37,099 bases of DNA, from IMG/VR virus record IMGVR_UViG_3300043823_000514, positions 1-37,099 of that record; one strand, written 5' to 3'. Below, one piece after another: positions 18,101 to 24,535 of the stretch. Origin of the DNA: a virus. The position numbers were made by a program, and so were the translations under genes. The stretch's first letter is position 1. Every line of letters starts with the position of its first letter. A model generated the notes under the pieces. It worked only from the letters and a program-made list of their open reading frames with translations. It was not told the origin of the DNA and made no database searches.

Positions 18101-18105
18101 AATAA
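12163..18105 (+). CDS. Giant collagen-like tail fibre with S74 chaperone domain
   Basis: 1980 residues. An N-terminal domain (1-75; ITQLPIAYTLTGDEQVPVVQ) probably anchors to the virion. Gly-X-Ser repeats (X = Tyr, Ile, Phe, Trp, Val) fill about 76-515, 564-831, 993-1208, 1422-1505 and 1556-1676. Between them sit a small fibre module (515-563; DAYVTADTGHLWIWD), a C1q-like beta domain (832-992; VVSYWGAFYDTTNQTA), a beta domain at 1209-1421, a CBM5/12-like module (1506-1555; WLGVWSSSTAYVVRN) and another fibre domain. The C-terminus (about 1866-1980) is a Peptidase_S74 intramolecular chaperone, with YYSDERLK placing catalytic Ser1887 and Lys1892. That domain trimerises the fibre and cuts itself off. 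Domain 1209-1421 shares its start with the later domain at about 1677. The shaft has essentially no proline, unlike true collagen. Confidence 0.9.
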   Translation: MADQSITQLPIAYTLTGDEQVPVVQRGVTKQASVSQIANAASPGKLITNMTYTPSNGDLNVYYSDGSTQVLGPISGWSGYSGYSGISGISGISGYSGISGYSGISGYSGSGVSGFSGYSGKSGYSGIGTSGFSGTSGFSGYSGISGYSGISGYSGISGISGYSGSGVSGYSGSGISGYSGFSGYSGISGYSGFSGISGWSGISGYSGISGYSGISGYSGSGISGYSGFSGISGYSGISGYSGISGYSGISGYSGSGISGYSGFSGISGYSGISGFSGISGYSGFSGISGYSGFSGISGYSGSGISGYSGSGISGYSGFSGISGYSGFSGISGYSGVSGYSGFSGISGYSGFSGISGYSGFSGISGYSGSGISGYSGFSGISGFSGYSGFSGISGYSGFSGISGYSGISGISGYSGFSGISGYSGFSGISGYSGFSGISGYSGFSGISGYSGFSGISGYSGFSGISGYSSFSGISGYSGISGYSGFSGISGYSGSGVSGYSGYSGESGYSGETGSSFSFEGTVATYADLPLVGNTNGDAYVTADTGHLWIWDADDSEWEDAGLFLGESGYSGYSGTSGYSGSGISGYSGFSGISGFSGYSGKSGYSGYSGSGISGYSGSGVSGFSGYSGTSGYSGYSGFSGISGQNGPMGTSGYSGYSGASGISGYSGYSGISGWSGISGYSGISGWSGISGYSGYSGISGWSGISGYSGFSGISGYSGFSGISGYSGSGVSGYSGSGISGYSGFSGISGFSGISGWSGYSGYSGVSGWSGISGYSGFSGISGYSGSGVSGYSGYSGISGFSGYSGISGYSGYSSFSGYSGISGFSGYSGQTGAGGVVSYWGAFYDTTNQTAANTTTAYVVNIGSTSGNNGISIVSGNQITHSSAGTYNLQYSIQFVNTDSNSDVVNVWLRKNGADVADSNSEYSVPGTSHGGSGALIAAVNYVISLNAGDYLQLVWSTTNTTVSIATIPAGTSPTVPVAPGVIVTSTQVTYTQSGYSGFSGYSGFSGYSGISGYSGFSGISGYSGFSGISGYSGTSGYSGSGISGFSGISGWSGISGWSGYSGYSGISGWSGISGYSGSGVSGYSGSGISGYSGTSGYSGSGISGFSGISGYSGISGYSGISGFSGYSGSGISGYSGSGISGYSGYSGISGFSGVSGYSGTSGYSGSGLSGYSGFSGISGYSGIVGQSGYSGYSGWSGISGYSGISGANGPSTAINATNSTSNTNYYLIGVPALGSNQTPYGFSTDGLTFNGSTQVFTAPYHVATGSIASAATTGAFSYGTLGYSDTNIFASFATSVNTYAQMVLQNNNTGTQASADFIVSGSSGTASTYYGDFGTNGAGFSQAGSFGLPNAVYVYSSNGDLVLGSITANAIRMVVSNNTTDAMTIDSGGGVSFNGSYGTSGYILSTNGSGHAPTWINGIGLSGYSGYSGTSGWSGISGYSGINGSTGTSGYSGYSGISGFSGISGWSGYSGISGWSGISGYSGSGISGWSGISGWSGISGYSGSSETWLGVWSSSTAYVVRNIVSYNGSSYYCILANTNQVPTNTTYWILVAQSGYSGYSGTNGSTGTSGYSGYSGTNGSTGTSGYSGYSGTNGATGTSGYSGYSGTNGSTGATGTSGYSGYSGTNGSTGATGTSGYSGYSGTNGSTGTSGYSGYSGSTGATGTSGYSGYSGANGPSTAINAANSTTNAAYYLVSVPALGSNQTPYGFSTSALTYNGSTGVLSSPTLNTTSVVQEGSTGQFYSTIHNVNSSSYNASLAFISTNGTTATPAGTTLGNTDFWGYTGSAVAYAGSIDFNALASTYGGTTWTTSSTPSELAFNVTAPGSTTPAYVGVVTYTGINSCAIGATVASTGVFTTAQITSLGVGTAASGTTGEIRATNNVTAYYSDERLKTKTGNIENALDKLCAIETMLYHANETAVALGYDASVQEVGVTAQSVQKVQPEVVVPAPIDDKYLTVRYERLIPLIIEAIKELRAEIKK
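12388..17190 (+). repeat. Short in-frame repeats coding for the Gly-X-Ser fibre shaft
   Basis: Near-identical 9-bp units of the type TCTGGCTACAGTGGT recur in five blocks: about 12388-13706, 13852-14656, 15139-15786, 16426-16677 and 16828-17190. Synonymous changes separate many copies (TAC/TAT, AGT/AGC/TCT), so some blocks are old, while long runs around 13080-13560 are nearly identical and look recently expanded. Copy number here may vary between strains or be misassembled. Confidence 0.9.
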
Positions 18106-18147
18106 CTGTAGTATAATTAGGGTTCGTATGAACTCGTTTAGGACAAC

Positions 18148-19392
18148 ATGAAATATAGTATTGTAATACCGACTTACAATCATTGCGACGATTTACTTAA
18201 ACCGTGCATTGATTCAATCCTGAAATATACTGATATGACCGATGTAGAATTGGTGATATCGTATAACGGATGCACAGATGAAACCAAGCACTATGTAACA
18301 TACCTGACAAGGATGTTCGAAAATAAGGGTCTTGGAGACAATATTAAATACTATGCTTCAGATAAACCATTGGGCTTTATTGGAGCAACAAACGCCGGTA
18401 TCAAAGTAGCATCAGGCGATAAAATTGTTTTACTGAACAATGACACTGTTTTGCTTGACCAACCTAAGAACAAATGGTTGGAGCGATTGGATGTAGCAGA
18501 TGTAACTGGTGTATTGAGTCAGTACTCAAACATCACACGAAGGAACTTTTTCGTATTCTTCTGCGCTATGATTGACCGAAAAGTGATTGACGCTATCGGT
18601 CTATTAGACGAAGATTTTGACATGGGCGGCTGTGACGATATTGATTATTGTTTCCGCGCACAAGAAGCAGGATTTAAGCTGGTAGATGTGGGCTATAAAG
18701 GCGACTTCCCAATCTACCATATTGCTGAAGCAACAGTGCATCAGCCAGAACTTATTGAAGCATACAAAAAAGCGTTTTCTGGTAACGAATACAAGCTAGC
18801 TAAGAAACACAATATGGAGCATTATAAGTACATGCTCTCTAATAACTACGAGCGAGCTGTATTCCTTAAAGGCGACGGAGTTTTCCCACGCGAGACACAG
18901 CGCTATGAATGGGCGGCTAAGAATGTATTGCCAGGGTCTGTATTAGAGATTGGGTGTTCTACCGGTTACGGTTATCAGTTCCTTAACTCACCAGCGTATA
19001 TGGGTTTAGATTACGACCCAATCATCGTTGAGGTGGCTAAAGAACAACAGTGGTCTGATGATGCAACATTCTACCAAGCCGACATCAATAACTACGAACT
19101 TGGCACATATACCAACATCATCGCGTTTGAAGTGATTGAGCACCTTGATAATGGTCTAGAGATCGTTGAAAAACTCAAACAGCACTGCAAACGCTTATTG
19201 ATTACTGTACCCCATAATGAACCTAAAGGTTTCTGGGGCGAGCATCACAAGTTGCATGGTTTGACTGAGAAGGACTTCCCCGGCTTTAAGTTTTCGTACA
19301 TCGACTATGACGGAAACATAACTGATACTTTGAAACCAGCTAGTGATACCAATCCAGCTAATTTGATGATTTGCAGGTGGGACAATGAGTAA
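18148..19392 (+). CDS. GT2 glycosyltransferase fused to SAM methyltransferase
   Basis: 414 residues in two domains. Residues 1-230 are a family 2 glycosyltransferase: YSIVIPTYNHCDDL at the N-terminus, GFIGATNAGIKVASG, and LLNNDTVLL, whose NND (97-99) takes the place of the metal-binding DXD. Residues about 250-400 form a class I methyltransferase, with motif I VLEIGCSTGYGYQF near 265-278, an acidic GLDYDP, and FEVIEHLDNG. It would transfer a sugar from a nucleotide donor and methylate an acceptor, perhaps the same glycan. Target unknown: the neighbouring fibre, host surface glycans, or nucleotides. It lies between two Ser/Tyr-rich fibre genes and overlaps the next gene by 8 bases. TTTAGGA lies 8 bases before the ATG. 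Confidence 0.85.
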   Translation: MKYSIVIPTYNHCDDLLKPCIDSILKYTDMTDVELVISYNGCTDETKHYVTYLTRMFENKGLGDNIKYYASDKPLGFIGATNAGIKVASGDKIVLLNNDTVLLDQPKNKWLERLDVADVTGVLSQYSNITRRNFFVFFCAMIDRKVIDAIGLLDEDFDMGGCDDIDYCFRAQEAGFKLVDVGYKGDFPIYHIAEATVHQPELIEAYKKAFSGNEYKLAKKHNMEHYKYMLSNNYERAVFLKGDGVFPRETQRYEWAAKNVLPGSVLEIGCSTGYGYQFLNSPAYMGLDYDPIIVEVAKEQQWSDDATFYQADINNYELGTYTNIIAFEVIEHLDNGLEIVEKLKQHCKRLLITVPHNEPKGFWGEHHKLHGLTEKDFPGFKFSYIDYDGNITDTLKPASDTNPANLMICRWDNE

Positions 19393-20353
19393 AATTCTTT
19401 GTTCCATCGCAACAAGAGGTAGATATTTTACAACGTTACCCATTGTATTAAACGCTGTAATAAACCAAACACGCGCACCAGATAAAATCATTATCTTTGA
19501 TGATAATGACGAATTTAAAGATATGCGTACTGAAATGATCTACCAGTACTTTTTTCAGATGTTGGATCTTAAAGGTATTGAGTGGGCGTGGCAACCAGCT
19601 CCTAAAAAAGGACAACACCACATTCACCAAATCGCTAACTGGTCCAATTTTGATTGGGTCTGGCGCGTGGATGATGATGCAGTTCCAGAGCCAAATGTTT
19701 TAGAAACACTAGCTAGTTACATTGAAGACGGTGTGGGTGCAATTGGAGGTGCTGTTTTAACACCACCAAATATCCCCAAAACTGACGCGGTAACCGGCCT
19801 TGTTGACAATATTTATTCAGAACCAAACATCCAATGGGGGATGATAAATGCTGCAAAACCTGTGGAGCATTTACACTGCACTTTCCTGTATCGTGCTAAC
19901 GTGTACAATTATAATCTTGGTTTATCTAGGGTAGCACACAGAGAAGAAACTCTGTTTACCTACGGTTTACATAGAAATGGATACAAGATTCTAGTTGTGC
20001 CTAATGCTGTAACATGGCATATGAAAAACCCAGAGGGCGGAATTCGTAGTGAAACAAATAAAGAAATGTATACACATGATGAGAACATTTTTAGAAATCA
20101 CTTACGATTCAGGGACAGCACAATTGTAATTTTAAATTGTGGCAAAGGTGACCACATTGTTTTTAGTAAAATTTTGCCTGAAATAAAGAACCCTTTTGTT
20201 TTCAGCTGTTACCAAGACATTATTGAAGGACAATCTATAGCAGAAGCGCATAGACTATTTGGTGACCTAGATAACTGGGATATTTACCGAAAAATGTCTC
20301 AATGGAAATGGCAAGGCAGTTTAGAAGACGCATATAGGAAGTTTTATCTATGA
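19385..20353 (+). CDS. Glycosyltransferase (GT-A fold) with GT9-like C-terminal half domain
   Basis: 322 residues. Residues 1-235 look like a GT-A glycosyltransferase: KILCSIATRGRYFTTLPIVL, an IIIFDDND segment, and WVWRVDDDAVPEP, whose VDDD (about 95-98) is the metal-binding DXD. Residues about 243-322 (STIVILNCGKGDHIVFSKIL) resemble the N-terminal Rossmann half of family 9 heptosyltransferases, with the G-x-GD loop. The matching C-terminal half appears as the next ORF, which overlaps by ATGA. The pair may work as a split GT9 enzyme attached to a GT-A domain. The GT-A call is firm; the GT9 reading is weaker. Confidence 0.8.
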   Translation: MSKILCSIATRGRYFTTLPIVLNAVINQTRAPDKIIIFDDNDEFKDMRTEMIYQYFFQMLDLKGIEWAWQPAPKKGQHHIHQIANWSNFDWVWRVDDDAVPEPNVLETLASYIEDGVGAIGGAVLTPPNIPKTDAVTGLVDNIYSEPNIQWGMINAAKPVEHLHCTFLYRANVYNYNLGLSRVAHREETLFTYGLHRNGYKILVVPNAVTWHMKNPEGGIRSETNKEMYTHDENIFRNHLRFRDSTIVILNCGKGDHIVFSKILPEIKNPFVFSCYQDIIEGQSIAEAHRLFGDLDNWDIYRKMSQWKWQGSLEDAYRKFYL

Positions 20354-20784
20354 TAATTATTGCCCCATATGCCCAAAAATTAAGAACAGGTAAAGAAAAC
20401 CCAAAAAACTATCCTTACTGGGAAACACTAATTGAAAAGATTGGTGAGCCCGTGATTCAAGTTGGTGTAGAAGGAGAAAAGCAACTTGTCGAAGATTTTA
20501 GAAAAAATCTATCTGTCGACGAACTGTGTGCCCTACTTAAAGAGTGCCGAACTTGGATAGGAGTTGATAGTTTTTTCCAACATCTTGCGTGGCGCGAGAA
20601 TAAAAAAGGGATTGTATTATGGGGACCATCAGACCCTGTAATATTCGGACACCCCGAAAACATAAATTTATTAAAAGATCGCTCGCACTTAGTGGAAAAT
20701 CAATTCATTTGGTGGGAAGCACATGAACATCGAAATGATCGATTTGTTAAGCCACAAGTCGTTTTAGAATATTTAAAGGAATAA
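20350..20784 (+). CDS. GT9 (heptosyltransferase-like) C-terminal half
   Basis: 144 residues, less than half the length of a normal GT9 enzyme (about 330-350). It matches the donor-binding half: IIIAPYAQKLRTGKENPKNY at the start, then LCALLKECRTWIGVDSFFQH, LAWRENKKGIVLWGPSDP and FGHPENINLL. The WIGVDS/FFQHLA stretch corresponds to the GT9 block (usually V-x-x-D-T/S...H-x-A) that holds ADP-heptose. The start ATG overlaps the stop of the previous ORF, whose C-terminus resembles the missing N-terminal half. A split two-subunit enzyme, or a decayed gene broken by a frameshift, are both possible. It is in frame and intact as a small protein. Confidence 0.65.
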   Translation: MIIIAPYAQKLRTGKENPKNYPYWETLIEKIGEPVIQVGVEGEKQLVEDFRKNLSVDELCALLKECRTWIGVDSFFQHLAWRENKKGIVLWGPSDPVIFGHPENINLLKDRSHLVENQFIWWEAHEHRNDRFVKPQVVLEYLKE

Positions 20785-20787
20785 AAC

Positions 20788-22653
20788 ATGGCAGCTAGCG
20801 GCTATACGCCCATTAGTCTTTACTATACAGCAACGTCTGGCACTGTTCCAACTGCAGGTAATTTATTAAATGGTGAATTGGCTATCAATATCACTGACGG
20901 TAAATTATATTTTAAGAATGGCAGTGGATCAGTAACTTTATTGGCTTCTGCAGCCGGTGCAGTTGCTGCGACTAATATTTCTGGCGGAACATCGGGGCAA
21001 ATACCCTACCAAAGTGCGGCTAGCACAACTACTTTTATAACCGCACCGTCAGTATCTGGTACATATCTCGGATATAACGGCTCAAGTTTTTACTGGGCTT
21101 CGACAACAGGCGCCTCTGGATATAGTGGTTTCTCAGGATATTCTGGAGGAACTGGCACAAACGGAACTTCTGGATACAGCGGCTTCTCAGGCATATCCGG
21201 ATACAGCGGATACAGTAGTTTTTCAGGATATAGCGGTATTTCTGGATTTAGCGGTATTTCTGGATTCTCAGGCAGCAACGGAGCTTCTGGATACAGCGGA
21301 TTCTCAGGCATCTCTGGATTCTCAGGCATCTCTGGATTCTCAGGCATCTCTGGATATAGTGGATCAGGAGTAAGCGGTTACAGCGGTACATCTGGATATT
21401 CTGGTTCAGGAATATCCGGCTACAGTGGGTATTCTGGTATTAACGGCTCTGGTGGTACATCTGGAACTTCTGGATACAGTGGTATCTCTGGCTATAGTGG
21501 CATATCTGGTTTCTCTGGTTACAGTGGTTCTGGTATATCTGGCTACAGTGGATCAGGTATATCTGGATATAGCGGCTACAGCGGTTTAGGATTATCGGGC
21601 TATAGTGGTACCTCTGGCTATAGTGGTACCTCTGGCTATAGTGGTACCTCTGGCTATAGCGGATCTGGTATTTCAGGATATTCTGGATTTAGCGGCATTT
21701 CTGGGTATTCAGGAGTTACTCCAACTTCTGTTCCAAATATCAGTGGTGGTGCGGTAGGTTCGTTGGTTTATCAATCTGCAGCAAATACAACTGCATTCTT
21801 ATCCAATGTCCCTGGTGATGTGTTAGTAGCTGGAGCAGCAACTCCAGCCTATGTGGCGCAATCTACATTAAGCGTTGGAACTGCGACAAACATAGCTGGC
21901 GGTACATCAGGACAAATTCATGTTCAAACTGCTACAGGAACAACAGGATTTATTGGAGCGGCTTCTTCCAATAACACCATGCTGGTTTACACAACTGGTG
22001 GCGGGTATGTTTGGGATTCTGTAAATGCTTTCTCACCAACTTTGTCAGGAACAGGAGCAACAGGAACTTGGGGTATTAGTATCACAGGTAATGCTGCTAC
22101 AGCTTCAGCTGTTACCAATATTTCTGGTGGTGCTGTAGGATCCTTAGTTTACCAATCTGGTGTTGGAACAACAGCTTTCTTGGCAAACGTTTCTGGTTCT
22201 GTTTTAGTTGGCGGTGTTACAACTCCAGCTTATGCAACACAGGCTTCCCTGTCTGTAGGAAGCGCCACAACAGCCTCAAACGTAGCAGGGGGAGGTACAA
22301 AAGAAGTAGTTTACCAAACTGCTGCTGGCACAACTGGATTTATTGCTGCTCCAACAGCAGCAGCTGAAGCTATAGTGTATGACGGCACCAACATTGGTTG
22401 GTCTGCAATTAGTGGATACGCCCCAACGTTATCAGGAACCGGAGCTTACGGAACTTGGGCAATTAACGTCACAGGAAGCGCAGCAAGTGCAACTACTGCA
22501 TCAACTGCGGCGGCTTTTCAATCCACTAATTTTACAATTACCGAAAGTGGTGGTAAACTGTATTTTGCATATCAGGGAACACAAATCGCATCTTTAGATT
22601 CCTCTGGCAACTTTACATCACTTGCTAACGTAACTGCATACGGAACACCATAA
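20788..22653 (+). CDS. Second collagen-like tail fibre
   Basis: 621 residues. The N-terminal module (1-60; GYTPISLYYTATSGTVPTAG then GELAINITDGKLYFKNG) is a common phage-fibre start. Gly-X-Ser shaft repeats occupy about 109-310. From about 315 come several related 40-50 residue beta modules (ISGGAVGSLVYQSA twice; AGGTSGQIHVQTATG; AGGGTKEVVYQTAAG; TLSGTGATGTWGISITGNAA twice). The C-terminus (YFAYQGTQIASLDSSGNFTS) resembles the ends of fibres that have lost or never had an S74 chaperone; no SDERLK motif is present. It starts four bases after the GT9-like ORF and ends in a TAATG overlap with the glycine-rich gene, so it belongs to one tail-fibre unit. Confidence 0.85.
   Translation: MAASGYTPISLYYTATSGTVPTAGNLLNGELAINITDGKLYFKNGSGSVTLLASAAGAVAATNISGGTSGQIPYQSAASTTTFITAPSVSGTYLGYNGSSFYWASTTGASGYSGFSGYSGGTGTNGTSGYSGFSGISGYSGYSSFSGYSGISGFSGISGFSGSNGASGYSGFSGISGFSGISGFSGISGYSGSGVSGYSGTSGYSGSGISGYSGYSGINGSGGTSGTSGYSGISGYSGISGFSGYSGSGISGYSGSGISGYSGYSGLGLSGYSGTSGYSGTSGYSGTSGYSGSGISGYSGFSGISGYSGVTPTSVPNISGGAVGSLVYQSAANTTAFLSNVPGDVLVAGAATPAYVAQSTLSVGTATNIAGGTSGQIHVQTATGTTGFIGAASSNNTMLVYTTGGGYVWDSVNAFSPTLSGTGATGTWGISITGNAATASAVTNISGGAVGSLVYQSGVGTTAFLANVSGSVLVGGVTTPAYATQASLSVGSATTASNVAGGGTKEVVYQTAAGTTGFIAAPTAAAEAIVYDGTNIGWSAISGYAPTLSGTGAYGTWAINVTGSAASATTASTAAAFQSTNFTITESGGKLYFAYQGTQIASLDSSGNFTSLANVTAYGTP
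21112..21717 (+). repeat. Gly-X-Ser coding repeats in the second fibre
   Basis: About 200 codons of the same repeat family as in the large fibre gene, including three identical tandem units of TATAGTGGTACCTCTGGC around 21602-21655. Sharing this sequence gives the two fibre genes long homologous stretches for recombination. Confidence 0.85.
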
Positions 22654-23576
22654 TGACAATGAATTCTAGCGGGGCAATCAGCCTCGGAGGAACCACAGCG
22701 GGGCAGTCTATTGAGATAGAAAATGGCGGCCCCGGCACAGCACAAATCAGCCTTAATGATACTGCAGTAAGAACCCTAGCTGGCGTTCCTAGTGGTGCTA
22801 TTATTATGCCGACAAACTTTTATGGTAAGTCAAACATTGTCCAATTGAATCTTACTATTTCTGCTAACACACAAAACTACGATGTGTATGTTAACGCATC
22901 TGCAAGCCCATTGTATGTGGCAGGTAAAACTGCAGTTACCGTAACAATCAACCCCGGTATTGCTGTAGGTAGCTCTAGTGTCCCAGCGTATGCAATGCTT
23001 GTTCCTTCAGCATTCAACCCAGCCGATACAGTCACGATTGTGAATAACGGCTATATTGTAGGTGCTGGCGGTGCTGGCGGAACAGGTGGTGCAGGCCATC
23101 CTGGTACTGGTGGAGGTGCTGGTGCACCCGGAGGAGCTGGAGGTAATGCACTGTATGTTGCTAGAGCCACAACCGTTACTAATAATGGTACCGTAGGTGC
23201 CGGGGGTGGTGGCGGTGGCGGAGGAGGTGTTTTTGCTAATTACGCCGGTGGTGGCGGTGGTGGTGGCGCAGGATATAACACTGGTGGCGCTGGCGCCGCT
23301 GGGCCAACCCCACCTGGTTTACCAACAGCTTCCCCAGGTTCTGCAGGGTCGTTAACCACGGGTGGAAGTGGAGGTGCGCCCGCTGGTCCTACAGGCGGCC
23401 CTGGCGGCACAGGAGGAACTTTAGGGGCTGTAGGAACCGCCGGGACAGCGGGACATGGATCACCACCCGCAGATAATAAACCTGGTGGTACTGGAGGCCC
23501 CTCTGCCAACTACATAACTGGAAACCCATTTGTTACGTGGCCTGTAACAGGAACCCGTCTTGGCGGCGTAGCTTAA
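22653..23576 (+). CDS. Glycine-rich adhesin-like tail protein
   Basis: 307 residues. The N-terminus (1-65; SGAISLGGTTAGQSIEIENG, ISLNDTAVRTLAGVPSGAII) is a module seen at the start of many aquatic phage tail proteins. A beta region at 65-135 follows. Residues 135-290 are dominated by Gly-rich runs (GAGGAGGTGGAGHPGTGGGA; VGAGGGGGGGGGVFANYAGG) with Pro and Ala, close in style to the polyglycine sandwich of T4-like gp38 receptor-binding adhesins. This suggests a receptor-binding tip bound to one of the fibres. It is translationally coupled to the preceding fibre by TAATG. Assignment as adhesin is inference from composition. Confidence 0.7.
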   Translation: MTMNSSGAISLGGTTAGQSIEIENGGPGTAQISLNDTAVRTLAGVPSGAIIMPTNFYGKSNIVQLNLTISANTQNYDVYVNASASPLYVAGKTAVTVTINPGIAVGSSSVPAYAMLVPSAFNPADTVTIVNNGYIVGAGGAGGTGGAGHPGTGGGAGAPGGAGGNALYVARATTVTNNGTVGAGGGGGGGGGVFANYAGGGGGGGAGYNTGGAGAAGPTPPGLPTASPGSAGSLTTGGSGGAPAGPTGGPGGTGGTLGAVGTAGTAGHGSPPADNKPGGTGGPSANYITGNPFVTWPVTGTRLGGVA

Positions 23577-23592
23577 TTTTAAAGGAAAAACA

Positions 23593-23922
23593 ATGAACAC
23601 TATTTATATGAAAATAACAGGATTTGACGAAACATCAAATTCACTATTAGTATCTTTTGCATCAGATACCACGAAATCTCAAGATCCATCACAATATCAA
23701 TCTGTTGCTTTCCAGCCATTTACAATGTGGCCTAGTGTTACCGACCCTACACAAATCCCGCAATTAATTGCAACAGCTGGTATGTGGCAGGCACAGCAAC
23801 AACAAATTCAAGAATCTTTTGTTGCAAACCCAGCAAATATTGCTGCGTATCAAGCAATGGTTGGACAAACTATGAGTTTTCCTGTATCATCATTAGTAAC
23901 CCCCGCAACAACTGGAGCTTAG
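23593..23922 (+). CDS. Small hypothetical protein of the fibre unit
   Basis: 109 residues. The N-terminal half is beta-prone (NTIYMKITGFDETSNSLLVS; PFTMWPSVTDPTQ). The middle has a Gln-rich helix (GMWQAQQQQIQESFVANPAN). No membrane segment. AAAGGA lies upstream. Its place behind the adhesin-like gene is where small fibre-assembly chaperones often sit, but no Tfa/gp38-type motif is visible, so the function is unknown. Confidence 0.6.
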   Translation: MNTIYMKITGFDETSNSLLVSFASDTTKSQDPSQYQSVAFQPFTMWPSVTDPTQIPQLIATAGMWQAQQQQIQESFVANPANIAAYQAMVGQTMSFPVSSLVTPATTGA

Positions 23923-23947
23923 GGGATAACTAATCTAAGGAATTAAA

Positions 23948-24535
23948 ATGTCTACTCTATTAGACCAACATGGTGCAATATATGTTAAAGGTTTGATACC
24001 AACGGAATTTTGTCAATATTTTACGCATGCATTAATGCGAAAATCAGATCAAAAATTACCCGGAGATGACCAAGTACCCAGTGCGAAAGCAATTATTGAC
24101 CATGAAATTATGTTTGATACATTGCTAGAGCGTCTGTGGCCTATTGTTGAAAACTTAGCTGGTGAAGAGCTTTTGCCAACCTATGCGTATTCAAGGTTAT
24201 ACACTAACGGAGATGAACTTTTAAAACATAAAGATCGTGATGCTTGCGAAGTAAGTGTAACTTTACAATTAGGTAGATCGCACAATTATTCTTGGCCCAT
24301 TTATGCTGGTAATACGCGTTTTGATCTCGCTGAAGGTGATGGAGTTCTATATTTAGGTTGTGATGTAGAGCATTGGCGCGAACCATGTAATGGTCCTGAA
24401 GGATATTATTCTGGACAAGTATTTTTACATTATGTAAAAAAGAATGGTAACAGATCCAGTGAATACGCGGACACAACAAAGCGCAGTAATACTCATTTTG
24501 TAAAAAATAGAACTGTAGTAATGGAGTCAAAATAA
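23948..24535 (+). CDS. 2OG-Fe(II) oxygenase family protein (first)
   Basis: 195 residues. The order of motifs fits the 2-oxoglutarate/Fe(II) dioxygenase double-stranded beta helix: YSRLYTNGDELLKHKDRD, giving H94-x-D96 as the first two iron ligands, then SVTLQLG, a GDGVLYLGCDVEHWRE segment with H142 as the likely distal ligand, and VFLHYVKK at the end. Such enzymes hydroxylate proteins, nucleotides or small molecules. The gene follows the fibre genes and is coupled to a second oxygenase (ATG four bases beyond the stop overlap), so a virion or fibre protein, or a host molecule, may be the substrate. AAGGAA lies upstream of the start. Confidence 0.8.
   Translation: MSTLLDQHGAIYVKGLIPTEFCQYFTHALMRKSDQKLPGDDQVPSAKAIIDHEIMFDTLLERLWPIVENLAGEELLPTYAYSRLYTNGDELLKHKDRDACEVSVTLQLGRSHNYSWPIYAGNTRFDLAEGDGVLYLGCDVEHWREPCNGPEGYYSGQVFLHYVKKNGNRSSEYADTTKRSNTHFVKNRTVVMESK

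Noticed and set aside
18089-18117. Host-type promoter with TATAAT at 18112-18117 before the glycosyltransferase genes
   Set aside because: TATAAT is a good -10, but no matching -35 at 16-18 bases and no GGGCG/GCGTATTAGT element; kept only as a remote possibility.
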